64,000 nt of DNA from Escallonia rubra (GCA_033065855.1 JAVXUO010000939.1:1-64000), one strand, 5' to 3'; positions 21,438-33,619 are shown, numbered from the stretch's first letter. The notes: generated from the sequence alone by a model not told the origin. Program-made: numbers and translations.

Positions 21438-23808
21438 TGAGATGGATAGATTGATTGAATATCTAACTGCACAAGGTGAAAACAATTACAGCAGGGTCCT
21501 GGCCAACAAAAAAAATACAAAAATAGATATCATTTTGACGAGAAGTCAACTGTTGTGTACTTTGCAGATACCACACCTAAAGAAAAGGGCACAGGTCATT
21601 GCACCCATAAAAGACAGATAAATATACGAAAAGCGCATGGGTAAGAAAAAACATCATGGGAAAACAATGTAAAAGCATGAAGGGATATGTGCAATACAAA
21701 TCCAGGCAAACATACATAAAAGTAGCATCTTCTCTCTTCTACACATAAAACTATAAGGATTTATAGATCAACCATGACTTAATGCAGCTATTAAGGGAGT
21801 GGTTCGTAGTGAAACAGGTGAGGGATTGGTACTACTAGTGAGCGCTCTAGTATCTGCATCAAATTACAGAAAATCCACATAAACCTCAAGAAAGATTAGG
21901 ACTTGCTAGAAAGCCAGCACAAAATGCTGGAAAAATGTAAGTGCAAAGGCTTAACCTAAGGTGCTGGGTGCCAAATTAAAAATCTTACAGCTAATGCCTG
22001 CACGTTTTCTTGTAAGAGCTGCTGCTCTAGTTGGTTTATACGGATCTATCTGTAAGTAAAAATCAGTATGATATGCTAAGCATCTCTTTCGCCACAGACA
22101 AATCTAATCGTTGCTTTTCTTAATAACTACGCAAGTAGAATTAATCAAAAGCAAGAAGACTTAATCACCGCAAAGCTAGGGCCACTCCACCTAGGACACC
22201 ATGTAAACTGGCCAATAGCATGCAAATGGACAAGGACAAGATCAGAGTGTAGTAAAGGCTGAGCACTGTTTGACTGCATACAGTATCAAGTTCCTGAATT
22301 ACGATGCAGCACAGACTCAGAGTCTATATAACAATTGTAAGCACCTTGACAAGATATGAACTAGAGTCACAGAGTTTTCACCCTTCACTTATGTGCTTAT
22401 AAAACTTATAAAGCGAATTCTGAAAGGGTGAGACATGGCACAGAAAATGGCAGATGGACAGATGAAAGATAAAAGCAAGGAAATGTCTGCTTGCAGCATC
22501 AAATATCAATGAAAACGGCTAACTCTTCGCCATTTTCAAGCCTACATAATGAATATGTGACTGATGATGAATGACTACATTTCTCATACTCTAACCCAAA
22601 CCCCACGATAAAGATATTTCTAGCATAATACGCTTTAGCTCCATCACACCCCATTCCTCACCCCCAAAATCACATTACACACAACCAAAGTGTCTGCCAA
22701 AAAGAAAGGGGAATTGTCAAACAAATGTCCATAATTCTCTGTGAGTTCAACCTCGCTTCCATCACACAGAAGCCTTGAAATGAACAAGGCATGACCCACA
22801 CAATCAAAACTCTCTAGACATGATTCTATACCTAGTAAATTGCGAATTAGGTGCATCAACAGCTACCCACTGGGCACCAACCCTTCCAGCAAAGTAAACT
22901 TCTTCAAAATTAGTGAAGCGAAGTTTAGGACCAAAAAAAAAAATTTGGTCTGCGTTGCTTACTTGACTTTCTATCAAGAGATAATAGCAAAAGAAATACT
23001 GATCGTATGGCCCTGTTTGTTTCATGGAAGGTGCTTCAAGGAAAATGCTTTCCGGAATATGCTCTCTAGAAAATAGGAGTTCCTGAAAATTTCATTAATT
23101 AAAAGTACCTAAACAAAAAACAAAAGATTGAAAGAAAACAGTTAAAAATCATAAAAACCATCAACAACAATTCAATGACATTGTCCCATTTACATACATG
23201 TTTCTAGCAAAAAAATAAATGCAAAACAAATGTGCTTCTGCGTATACACATGTATGCATACACGTGTATATGCATATAGGAATTTCTCCAGAACTCAAAG
23301 ACGTTTTTCCAGCGAGTGGGAAACCAGTGGCACCACCATGGACACAAACGAGACAACAAATATAGTTTTGTAAAGGATCCAAGGCCTGGATTCCGAACAC
23401 GTATCCAAAATCATCGGTTGCATACTTATAAGACCAGCGCAAGAAGGAGATGATAAGGCTAGCCTTTGGACCGGAAGCCCTCTTGGTCTCCCTTATCAAC
23501 CAGAGGCCAAAGACTTACTTGCGACTTTTGTCGAACACCACATCTGCACTACCCTCAACACCGTCGAACCCCATAAGACCAAACCCGTTTCACCAATTTG
23601 CCCCAAGAATCATCTGACCAACAATGGGTTTCACCTAACCCCTGCATCCCCCTCCTCACCGCGGTCAGTTTCTGGGTTATCCGACCACCGTAGCAGCCCT
23701 AGTCGCCACATCCACTTTCCCCACGGCCGCTTCGTACACCGCCGTCGTCAACAGCGGCTCAGGTTCGGTTCCTGGTGATTTTCTTCGGCCCCAGCCCTTC
23801 ATTTTCGG
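21438..23808. other. INTS9 upstream region and intergenic DNA
   Basis: The INTS9 promoter must lie just above 21,438 on the minus strand. No clear TATA box was identified. Further up, two minus-strand stretches look faintly exon-like but match no family I recognise: about 22,920-22,810 (LRFTNFEEVYFAGRVGAQWV) and about 23,500-23,300 (WSYKYATDDFGYVFGIQA). They could be alternative 5' exons, remnants of an old gene or chance. The rest shows no repeats or RNA genes. Confidence 0.4.
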
Positions 23809-24052
23809 TGCGCTAAAGAGTTGTCAAAAGGGCCGGCGGCCCGCGGGCTGGCCCGACCCGGCCCGCTTCTGGCCCGACCCGGCCCGCTTCTGGCCCGGGT
23901 TGGTCCGGCCCTCTCGGTGAACAGTGACGGCCCTAAACAGTTGGGCTTTGGGCCTGGGCTTGGACCAGGCCAAGAAAATCTGGAAAAAAGCCCGGTTCTG
24001 GGCCGCCCCGAAAAAAACCCGGTTTGGCCCAGTTTGGGCCCGGTTCAACATC

Positions 24053-25639
24053 TATCTCTGGCTCGGCTTCACTGGGGAACAGAACTATGCCATGATAGTA
24101 ATGGTAGTAAGCGGAAAAGCAAGCACAAGACTGGACCCAGAGCGTGGCACTTGGGATTCCGAGTTCGTCGGCCACATCCGAAACCCATGGAATGAATGGG
24201 TTGTTGATGAGGCAGGAAACGGGTTGACCCGCGTCCTCGTGTACCTTGAGCATGCGAGGAAGCACCTCCTTGCCTACACGTTCAAGCTGTGCCACGTACG
24301 CGTCAAGATCTCCATGTCTAGAGTCATCCTCTCCCCAACCATCTTCAAAGAATTCGAACCTGATCATACCATCACCAACCGGTGTTGGTTCATCAGTGAT
24401 GTTGCTCTCTTTCCTCATCTGTTTGCCGACGGTTTCAGGGGTTGAGAAGGTAACAAGAAGGCCTTTGGAAGCAAGGAGCTTTCCAAGCCTGAGTAACGGG
24501 TTGACATGTCCTTGGCCTGGGAGGAGACTAGGAAGACATGGGAAAGAGCTTCACATCTTTGCTAGGGATGGCAATTAGATCCGCACCCGGCGGATCTCCG
24601 CCCCGCCCCGCCCCGTTAGGAGCGGGTTATTTTGACTTTGACCGGGTTAAGGGGCGGGTATGGTATTTTTTTTTAAATCTGCAGCGGGTTAGGGGCGGGT
24701 ATGGTATTCTGTCCAACCCGCCCCGGTATCCGACCCGCCCCTAACCCGTACCCGCCCCGTTATACTTATCATATGCACTAACCAATCTTAGCCGTCCATC
24801 CATAAATATAAATAGTCACAAACCCTAAAATTTTCTAATCTTCTCTTCTCTCCTCTCTGCCGATCTGCCGCCCCACCTCCTTGACTCCTTCTCTTCTTCC
24901 TCTTCCTCGCACCGTCGGCGTCTGCCTTTGCCTCCGCGACCACCGTCTGCAACATAGTGTATGTTCACCATGGGATCGGGGTGAATGCAAGATAGTTGCC
25001 TCCTTTCGTCAAAACAAACAAGCTTAAGGAATGGTTTGATTTCCCTTCGGCTTGCAGAGCTTTGTAGATTGGCATCGGCTATGGCTTTTACAGCTTAAAG
25101 AATGCTAGGTACATGTGTATTTATGGGGCCGAAGGAGTCAGCTCTGTGCAAGGACATGGAATCTTGGCCGGAGCTTCTTGTTTGAGATTTTGCTGTATGA
25201 TAGGAAACCATTGATTGCATTTTTTTTTTCTTTTGACAAATACCCTATTGCATTTTACAAGGATAGTTTTTTGTCTTTTCTGCTTGCATTGTTCCTGATG
25301 TTGCTTTAGAGCTTTTGCTCCTGGTAGGTTAGGTTGCAATGGAATTCTTTTACCGGTGAAAATGTATATGCTGTACAATAGAGAACAACTAGAAGAAGAT
25401 AGGGGCAAGAAATGCCAAAGTATAAACAGTACTGGGATAAACACCAAGGGCGGGGCGGATCGAGGTGGGGACGGTTTTTCTAAACTAACTTAGGATCGGT
25501 TATGGTATAATATTTTTTTGACCCGGTGGCGGGGCGGGGCGGGGCTGGTCGAGATTCTAGTGCTACCGGGGCGGGTACGGATTTTATGAGATCCGCATCC
25601 GACCCGCCCCATTGCCATCCCTAATCTTTGCGAGCCCAT
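24053..25639 (-). pseudogene. UGT84-type glucosyltransferase, N-terminal fragment, broken
   Basis: UGT84 enzymes are cytosolic UDP-glucosyltransferases that make glucose esters of phenolic acids such as gallic or cinnamic acids. The minus strand reads [16 protein letters not shown] from the start codon at 25,639-25,637. After a jump in frame it continues [20 protein letters not shown]. The stretch from there to about 24,053 is open and family-like ([44 protein letters not shown]). Only about the first 175 of some 480 residues are present, and the C-terminal sugar-binding PSPG box is absent. Three lesions are visible: a 1,061-bp hAT in the early codons, one missing T after the FLVS codons, and loss of everything past the EIDV segment where a GGGCCC-rich arm begins. 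It cannot make an enzyme. Confidence 0.88.
24563..25623. mobile_element. non-autonomous hAT transposon, 1,061 bp, inserted in the UGT84 fragment
   Basis: The perfect 13-bp terminal inverted repeats are TAGGGATGGCAAT and ATTGCCATCCCTA. The perfect 8-bp target duplication ATCTTTGC lies at 24,555-24,562 and 25,624-25,631. Subterminal GGCGGGGCGG/CCGCCCCGCC repeats are typical of plant hAT ends. The interior holds a leader-like stretch with TATAAATA near 24,806 followed by CT-rich sequence, but no transposase frame. The intact duplication means it is young relative to its host pseudogene. Confidence 0.93.
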
Positions 25640-26552
25640 TTTCTTTCTCAAGGTAGAAGATAGCTATGGGTGAGTAATGGAAGGGGATGGCTAGCACAGT
25701 GCAAATTTATAGCGCCACAAGAAATGTCATGCCATTGCTGGAACCAAATTTCTTTTTGGTAACCATATTCCTTTCCTTTCCTTTCCTTTTTTTTCCTCCT
25801 TTCATATCTTATCATAAGAGTTCTCAAAAGGATTCATACAAAATTTAAAGACGTATAGAAAATACTAGTAGTTTTCAAGCGAGAGAATGAAAATGATAAA
25901 GCCACAAAGCTTAAGTCAATACTTGGATCATGATCATAAATACTGTAAACGTGTGACTGTATGTGCTTAGCAACCAAAAAATATATCTTTATAGATTTTA
26001 ACAACGAAAATATATGTTTTTAACAATAGGAAACATGCTACGCCACGTTTGTTTATTTCAAATATTTCACCATGCATTTTCTCACAAAATTACCGTAATT
26101 CAAGCCTTTACTTTGAATAACAAGAAAATGCAACAACAAAAAAATTTAGGGCCCGGGCCCGGCCCAAGCCCGGCCCTAGATATTGGGCTTAGGGCCAGGG
26201 CTTGGACTGGGCCCAGATTTCCCCTTCATCTGGCCCAGCCCGGCCCCGACCCAGTTTCACGGCAGGCCCGATGGGCCCGGGCTGGGCCGGCTCATTGACA
26301 TCTCTATGCGCTTTTGCCCAGACGAAAAGTTCAATAACAGCGTTTTCTTTCCTTGACGATTCGACGCTAAATAACATGGACTTCATGAATCTCATAGTCA
26401 ACGTGAGTGGACGTAGTGATTCTTTCGTGATAAAGAGGGGAGGAAGAGGCGGCAGAGGTAAAGGTGGCGGAGGCAGTGTGGCAGAGGCAATGGAGTCAGG
26501 AAAGAATGAGACACGTGAGGAATGACGGGTTTTTTGGAAAAATGACTTCTCC

Positions 26553-28217
26553 AGTTATAGATGTCAAAAGGGTCGGGCTGGCCCGGCCCATTGGTGAACA
26601 GTGTAAGCCCAATAGTTTAGGGGTTTGGACCTGGGCTTGGACCAGGCCGAAGTTTTAGAGAAAAAAGCCAGGGCCCGGCTCGGCCCAAAAAAGCCCGGGT
26701 TTTGGCCCGGCCCGAAAAAAGCCCGAAATCGGCCCTTTTTTGGCCCGGGCTTTGGCCCTGATTTGGCCCAATTTGTGGCCCGATTTTTTGCCCTTTTCTG
26801 GCCCAAAAGTGGGCTGGCCTAATTTTGGCCCAGGCAAAGTTACCTATTTTGGTCAACTTTGGTTCTATCTTGTTATCAAACTAGCAATTGAAATTGAAGC
26901 ATGAGTTGTATCTGTTGAATGTTCATGGCGAGTACAAGCCAAATGTTATTTACGTACTATGTATTTCAGTTTTTGTTTCTGCTTTTTATATTTGATCATC
27001 TCAACAGATTTCTAAATTTTAATTGATGTCAAGCAAGTCATATGTAAACAATCGTATCTTCTGTTGTTGCCAAATTAATATAAAGCTTTTATATCTTTTG
27101 ATCTACAAGTTAATATCAAGAAAGGGTTTTACTTAAATTACATTCGAAGCACTCTTTCTTTCTATATTTGTTATTTTTTATTTTTTTTATTTTTCGTTTG
27201 TGGTTGATATTCTTTACTTTTTTTAGTATAAGAACTCTCATTCTTCTCAAGCCCTAAACGATGTCGACAAAGCCTAAGGCCTGCAAAAATAACTATTTGC
27301 TTCCTTTTTTTGTCTTATGATGGCACGATGTAAGATTTGGGGGAATCGGCATTGTAATATTCTGACCGATATTTATGAAAGCTTTATTATTGAAAATAGT
27401 GGTCTTTGGAAAGATTTCTTTTTGGTGACTTTGTTATTGCGTACACAGGTTTATAATAAAATTTCCTTCACGAAATTAAAATTTCCAACGGTAATAAAGT
27501 GAACGAGATTTTGCGACAAATATTCATCACTGCATTGAGATTTTGGACTCAAAAATTAAGGAACGAATTTCTCATGATTTTTAGTAACAAAGGATAATGT
27601 CTAAATATTTTTCATATATAGATAGTACCCTTAACCTTAACATTTAAGGATATGTTAATATCTAAAAGTTTCCAGTTGCAAGAGGTTAAAATAAATACTC
27701 GTTTGTAATTAAAGAGCCATAACTCATGTTTCTTTAAATGGCCAAAGAATTTGAATGTAACAAGAAAAGATGCTATTTTATCTTCATATATCTCATTATT
27801 GTTGTTGTTTGATCTACTCTATTTTTCTTTGACATTTACAGGTTTTACACCATATTACTAAAGATATTGAATTTTGCACTTAAAATCTGTGTGATGCGGG
27901 CTAGAACAACTAGTTTTTGCACTTAATCCGTGGTTAATGGTCAACCAACATCAATTTGCCTTTTTGAAAGAGGGTTAATTTATGAGAAAGTGATTGTATA
28001 CTCAGTGGTCCGTATACAGAAACTTTGCCCTTTGTTGAAGAATAAGTCTTTATAACAAGAAGTTAGGAAGAAAGGAAAAAAAATTGGATTGAGCTCGGGC
28101 TCGGCCCAAGCCCGGCCCTAGATATTGGGCCTAGGGCCAGGGCTTGGACTGGACTAAATATTGGAGGCCCGGTGGGCCTGGGCTGGGCCGGCCCAAGCCC
28201 GGCCCATTGACATATAT
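26553..28217. mobile_element. hAT-like non-autonomous element of the same arm family, 1,665 bp
   Basis: The flanking 8-mers ACTTCTCC (26,545-26,552 and 28,218-28,225) match perfectly. The left arm starts AGTTATAGATGTCAAAAGGG and carries CCTGGGCTTGGACCAGGCC, as in the arm at 23,817. The right arm (about 28,090-28,217) shares GGCCCAAGCCCGGCCCTAGA with the arm at 26,147 and ends CCCATTGACATATAT. The 1.2 kb interior is AT-rich and shows no transposase or recognisable gene. Confidence 0.65.
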
Positions 28218-28237
28218 ACTTCTCCTTTATATTTCAA

Positions 28238-28615
28238 GTTTTGCCCTTAACAATCTATTTTTAATATTTAATTATTTCTTTACCACATTTTGAACCTTAT
28301 TTACCTATCTACCCTACTTGTAGAAATTGTAGTTCTAAACAGACATTTCAAGTGAAGGAAACGTGGTTTGGAACCACGTTTTCAATATGTTTACTTTTAT
28401 TTGTCTAATTTAAACAAAATTGAAAGAAATATTGGTTTCTAACAGAGATTTCATAGTAAGGGTTGCTTGAAAACGTGGTTTGGAACCACGTTTTCTTCGA
28501 TTGAAATCTCTGTTTGGAACCACGATTTCCAAAAGTGGGGTAGATAGGTAAATAAGGTTCAAAATGGGGTAAAGAAGTAATAAAGTGTGAAAAATGGATT
28601 ATTAAAGGCAAAAAC
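28238..28615. mobile_element. fold-back MITE with about 85-bp terminal inverted repeats
   Basis: The left end GTTTTGCCCTTAACAATC pairs with the right end GATTATTAAAGGCAAAAAC. Further in, AACCTTATTTACCTATCTAC pairs with GTAGATAGGTAAATAAGGTT. The centre carries two copies of the short palindrome ACGTGGTTTGGAACCACG, near 28,362 and 28,472. No clear target duplication was found, so the superfamily is open (Mutator-like is possible). Confidence 0.8.
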
Positions 28616-29332
28616 TCTTTCTATTTTCGTCCATCGTTTTTATATTAAGAATCATTTGCACATAAAACTACTTTTAAGGACAATTGTGCATTTCGTCCCA
28701 TTATTCTAATTTTGGTACAATTTGACTGTCTCTTAATTTATGCATAATTCACCAATTGATGGATAAGTCTAATTTCTTGGACGATTGACAATCTTTGAGG
28801 GGTAAAATTGTCATGGATGCCTCCCAACTAGACCTGCCCAACTGATAAATCCTGCAGGTACGATAAAATGCGGTCGAATACTGGTAAAATGAGTCAGGAT
28901 AAAAATTACCCTAATTTTTTCGGGTACTCTTTTCTTAGACCGTACCTTAGCTGGGGGTTTGGGTAAACCCGCGGATAAACAGGCAACTTCCAGAATTTTG
29001 TTCCATTTTTTTCTAACCAATTCTCAATTATTCATCAATTATAGTTGTTAATTTTTTGTAACCATTTTCTAACTGGTTTTCACATATTTTTTAATTTATG
29101 CTTTTCCGGTTTCCTACTACCATATTCTAGTTATTACATGTACTTTTTACTCGAAAATAAATAAATAAAATAGTTTTAAGGCACTACCAAAACAACAACA
29201 GAATCACATAAAAATTAATAGATAACAAGTACCAAATGATTGAAATGCACAACAAAATCAAGCAAAAGACAAGAATAGAATCAACACTTTAAGTGTTCAA
29301 CGGTAGCATCAAAGCATAGCCATAGATTCGAC

Positions 29333-30556
29333 TAGACCTGGCAAAATGTTGACCGTACCCGTTACCCGGACCGTACCCGGTCCAAAATGCCGGGTACGGG
29401 TAGCTATTTTCACTACCCGTAGAAATTTGACCCGTACCCGAACCAACCCGTAATTTTCGGGTCGGCCCGGGTCGGGTGGCGGGTTACCCAGTTTACCCAA
29501 TTTTTGAAATATATATAAACAACAATATGTGTTGTGCCCTAACCTTCACTCTCATTTTTCTTCATTAGTTCTCATATCTCAAACCCTTCTTCTCACTTCT
29601 CACTTCTCACATATTCTTCCCCGCCGCCACCACCCTGTTCTTCCCCGCCGCCCCTCACTCGAGATCTACCGCCACGAGGCCACCTGTCACTCCGTCTTCC
29701 CCTTTATTCTCACGGATTTAACGCGACTCCACTTGTCGTCAATCTGTCACTGTCGCCACCGCCTGTTCTTCCCTGCCGCCGCCGCCTTGTTCTTCCCCGT
29801 CGCCCCTCACTCGAGATCTACCGCCACGAGGCCACATGTCACTCCGTCTTCCCCTTCATTCTCACGGATCTAACGCGACTCCACTTGTCGTCAATCTGTC
29901 ACTGCAGCCACCGATTGAGTAAGTGACCGGTCGTCGTCGATCGTCGCTTCATCCTCCATCGTCGATCTGTTGACCGTCGCTACCAGATTTGCATCGCCAC
30001 CAGATCTGTTGACCGTTGCCACCTGTTCTTGATTTTATGGTTGTTGTGTTGACCGTAAATCTACTGATCTCGATTTTTTTTTTGTTGTATTTTGTTTAAA
30101 GAAGCCTGATCTAGATATTATAGTGATCTTTGGTGAATGATTATTGTAATTGGGAATTTTGTGTTGATCGTCGAGCATATCTACTAATGTTGAAACTTTT
30201 TTGGCTTTATTTTGTTTATTCAAGAAGCCTAATCTTGATTATATGTATATGGATGTTGTGTGTAATAGATCTTTGGAGAGATTATTGTAATTGGGAATGT
30301 CCAAGTCCTGTTTGTGTTAGTGTAATAAAACAATAAAATAAGGAAGAAATGAGAAACAAACATTTAAGGAATATTAATTTTTTTTTGTAAAAATTAATGT
30401 ATTACCCACGGGTAATACCCTACCCGCCAGGGTATGGTACGGATTCCAGATAATTGTACCTGAAAAAACCCGGGTATAAATTACCCGACCCGTTTTTACC
30501 CGGATCCGATCGGGTATTACCCGTACTCGTGCGGGTCGAACCGTTTGCCAGGTCTA
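29333..30556. mobile_element. non-autonomous hAT transposon, 1,224 bp
   Basis: The terminal inverted repeats are TAGACCTGGCAAA and TTTGCCAGGTCTA. The perfect 8-bp target duplication GATTCGAC lies at 29,325-29,332 and 30,557-30,564. Subterminal repeats of ACCCGTACCCG type occur at both ends. The interior holds promoter-leader-like sequence, a tandem duplication and AT-rich DNA. No transposase frame was found. Confidence 0.93.
29606..29910. repeat. two-copy tandem duplication, period about 152 bp, inside the hAT element
   Basis: CTCACTCGAGATCTACCGCC occurs near 29,654 and again near 29,806. The following GCCACGAGGCCAC...TGTCACTCCGTCTTCC stretch is also repeated with few differences. The copies are nearly identical, so the duplication is recent. 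Confidence 0.88.
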
Positions 30557-33500
30557 GATTCGACGGTGACGGTGGAAGTGGAAGTCGACGGCAAAAACGG
30601 CGGTAGTTGCCATTTCCACCGGAGATGGATCTATGAGTGAGTGAGAGACCAACGGCAGAAACGGTAGTAGTTGCCACGATAATCGGCTGATCCATGGTGG
30701 TGGTGGATTTATGAGTGAGACAGAGAGAGGCGGAGAAGTATCGGCAGATCTATCATAGGCTATGAGTGAGTGAATCCACGGTGGAGTAGAATGGATCATT
30801 TTGGGGTGGAGTGGATATGTGAGTGAAAAAGAGAGAGAGAGAGGTTGTGGTGTGAAACTATGAGAGAGAGAGTGGGAGGAAGAGAGGAAGGATGGGGCGA
30901 GAGATGGCAGAGTCATCAAACCAAAACCTAAAATAAAAAGGGCTAGGCTAAACGAGGAGAATGGCTCATACATGTATTTATAAGTGAGATTTATGGGTAT
31001 ACCCAGCTAACCCGTTCCTGAATCAGACAAAATTGAAAATTATGGGTCGGCCCGGATACGGGTCTAATTTTAGGCGGCCTTATATATATGTACATGTACC
31101 TGGGTCAGATTTTCCTAAGTCTACTCCTAACCCCACCCCACCGCCACCAATTCCCCGATAACCCCATAAACCCATATCCCCACAATACCAACCCAACAAG
31201 AGTATCACCCACCGTCTGCATCCAACCACCCCATCACCCCTTTCTCTTATGTATGTTCACGCACTTAAAGAGCACCACCATCATACCTACTTCGCAGTCG
31301 CAACCAACACCGTGCCCATACATGATTATGCCAACCACCATAGTACCCACTTCGCCACTGCCACCACTAACCATAGCCAAGCATGAAAGCTAACCACCCC
31401 ACTGTTTACCGTAGCCAAGGAAGAAAACCCACCATCCACACCACGACCTAATCCGCACCACTACCACCGATCAAGTTCCTTAACCACATACCATAACTAT
31501 GCCTAAAACCCCACCAAGCATTAGCCACCATTGATGCCAGCTGAATTAAGAGAGAGAGAGGGGGGGGGGGGTTTGATGATGGTAATGGCGTTTGATGATA
31601 GCGGCGGTGGTGACGCTTGCTCCACGTGCCAAATCATAGTTTGCCTACTGACCATGTGTTCTCACCTCCACAACACCATGAGTCCGCCACAACCCCATTG
31701 AGCCCACTGTAACACCATCATGCTGAATTGGACCCAAATTCCCTTTTTCTCTCCACCCTCACTTTCTTCAGGCCAGATTTTCATGCCAAAATCAGATACG
31801 CAGTGGAGTGTTGGGCTTTACCATAAATTCTGCTACAACAGTATCATGCCAAAATCAGGGGTTCACGGTCCCAAAGCAGAGGGTACTGGACTTCAATGTT
31901 GGTGAAAATTTGTGCATTTGTCCCTGAGTATGTAACAGTGGCAACTGAAGTGGGTATGTAATAGTTGGTGGTGGTTGCGGCAGAAGTTGGAATGATGGTG
32001 TTGAGTGGTGGATCAATTGATCGTGCAGCGGAAGATAAAGGTGAGCAAGATATATAATGGGTTTTCACATGTCCATCCCTTTTTCTCTAACGACGCTGAC
32101 TTGGCTGCCATGGTCGGAAAATAGTGCAAAGTGACAATTTTACCCCTAAGAGGTTCGTAGGCGTCCAAGAAATTGGACTTCAGTCTTAAGTTAGATTGTG
32201 AAAACATGTTGTGTAAATTATTGGAAGGTTTCAAGATTTGAATAAGATAAAAATTAGAATGAGATGAAATTTATATGATTAGTTGAATGTCAAATGACAT
32301 AAAGAGAGACATGTCAAGTAAGAAAGAGAATGTATTCTCTCAGCTTTGACTTTCATATATATTTTATATATAATTAGATGGGTACATTTGCGTCCACAGC
32401 TTGGCTTCATTAACTGGCCGTAAATTTTTGCTTAACTTTTGTTGAATTGATGGACTTTCGTGGGGTGAACTAGCCAAAAGGCAAAAACCAACAAGTATCT
32501 CTCATCTGTATCTTGTTAATTCAAAATGCCTGACATATATAAGAGTGAACATTCAAACCATTGAAACTTATCCAAGCGGCGAAGCCAAATTGTTTAATCC
32601 AACCATTCATGTGAACTCAACAAACAAAACAATCATCTGATTATAATTTTGAGGAAAAAATAATCCGTTCGATCAGTTTGGTGTTAGGAAGCATTAAATA
32701 TTTACCTAAACCGGTAGACAAATTGATTGCTAATTTAAAAGCCATCAAGAGCCAATCGAAGGGTGAGAGATGCCCTATCTTTCTACACGATGGTCGGTAA
32801 CCAAGCAAGAAACACGTTAGGTAACGACTCTCATCTCTCTTGCCTTAGAGCAGAGCCAATCGACAAGATGGCGTGCCACAGACAAAACTGTTACCGTCCA
32901 ATCCAACCATTCATGAACCCATCAAACAAAAGAGCTGAATTAGTTCATTTTTTTGGAAAGTCACGTGATCCTTGGGTAGGTAAGGTTTGCTTCTAACTTT
33001 CTCGAACCAATTAAAATAAATTGAACTTAATCTGTATATAATAATTAAAAGCCATTTAAATTATAACACATCTCAACTTTAGTTATTGTCAACCATAATT
33101 CTCTATGCTCCAAAATATTAGTGGTCATAATAACAAATTTACAATATGCAGTTGAAAAGGCCGAAAAAAGTTCAAAAAAGACTACGAGCTGAGCTTAGAT
33201 AACTTAAACCATGTAATTTATCCGTCAGCTGAAGCTAAAGTTTAACTCAAGTTTTTTTTTTTTGTTTCTCCAATCGACTGGTTCAACATTCAACCTGCAA
33301 ATCGAATTGATTAACAATGTTCAGGATTCTAAAATACGCTCTATTTTATATGAAAATTATAGGAAGAGAGGACGCTCAATTTTGTATTAAAATGATAGAA
33401 AAATACGCTCTATTTTGTATGAAAATTACTCCTATTCCGTATCTCACATCCCGCCAAGTGACACTAAATCACTTTTTTGTCACTAAAAGTTCCTACAACA

Positions 33501-33619
33501 ATATATCTTAATTTTTTTAGTAACAAAAGAAGGTAAATTGAGTCACATGGGTTAAAACCTTAACTTACGGTGCAATTAACCTATTCCTTTTCTTTTTTCC
33601 TTTTTCCTTTTTCCTTTTC
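30557..33619. other. intergenic DNA with old transposon fragments
   Basis: Near 31,000-31,075 lie hAT-end-like phrases (GGGTCGGCCCGGATACGGG). From 31,100 to 31,700 the DNA is CCA-rich, with a GA and G run at 31,550-31,571. Farther on are AT-rich stretches and a short imperfect duplication near 33,325-33,425 (AATACGCTCTATTTT twice). No gene is supported. The P5A promoter should lie in the last few hundred bases. Confidence 0.4.

Larger units (their letters stand above)
23817..26306. mobile_element. putative non-autonomous hAT-like element enclosing a UGT84 fragment
   Basis: The left arm (23,817-24,052) begins AGAGTTGTCAAAAGGGCCGG. The right arm (26,147-26,306) ends with the inverse of TAGAGATGTCAATGAGCCGG. 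Both arms are rich in GGGCCCGG and contain GGGCTTGGAC(C/T)(A/G)GG. Flanks TGCGCTAA (23,809-23,816) and TGCGCTTT (26,307-26,314) agree at 6 of 8 positions, as an aged hAT target duplication might. The same arm pair brackets the element at 26,553-28,217. The interior is a truncated UGT84 gene end plus about 500 bp of its upstream sequence, and a second hAT is nested in it. The alternative is independent fragments flanking a native pseudogene. Confidence 0.5.
28755..32185. repeat. diverged inverted repeat pair, about 50 bp arms 3.3 kb apart
   Basis: Sequence near 28,757-28,810 (AATTTCTTGGACG then GGGGTAAAATTGTCA) recurs inverted near 32,185-32,133 with similar spacing. This may mark the ends of an old Mutator- or hAT-like element into which the hAT at 29,333 inserted, or two copies of one small repeat. 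Confidence 0.5.

Noticed and set aside
28827-31080. A second complete hAT enclosing 29,333-30,556
   Set aside because: CTAGACCTGCCC at the left and GGGTCGGCCCGG at the right look hAT-like, but no matching ends or duplication were found.
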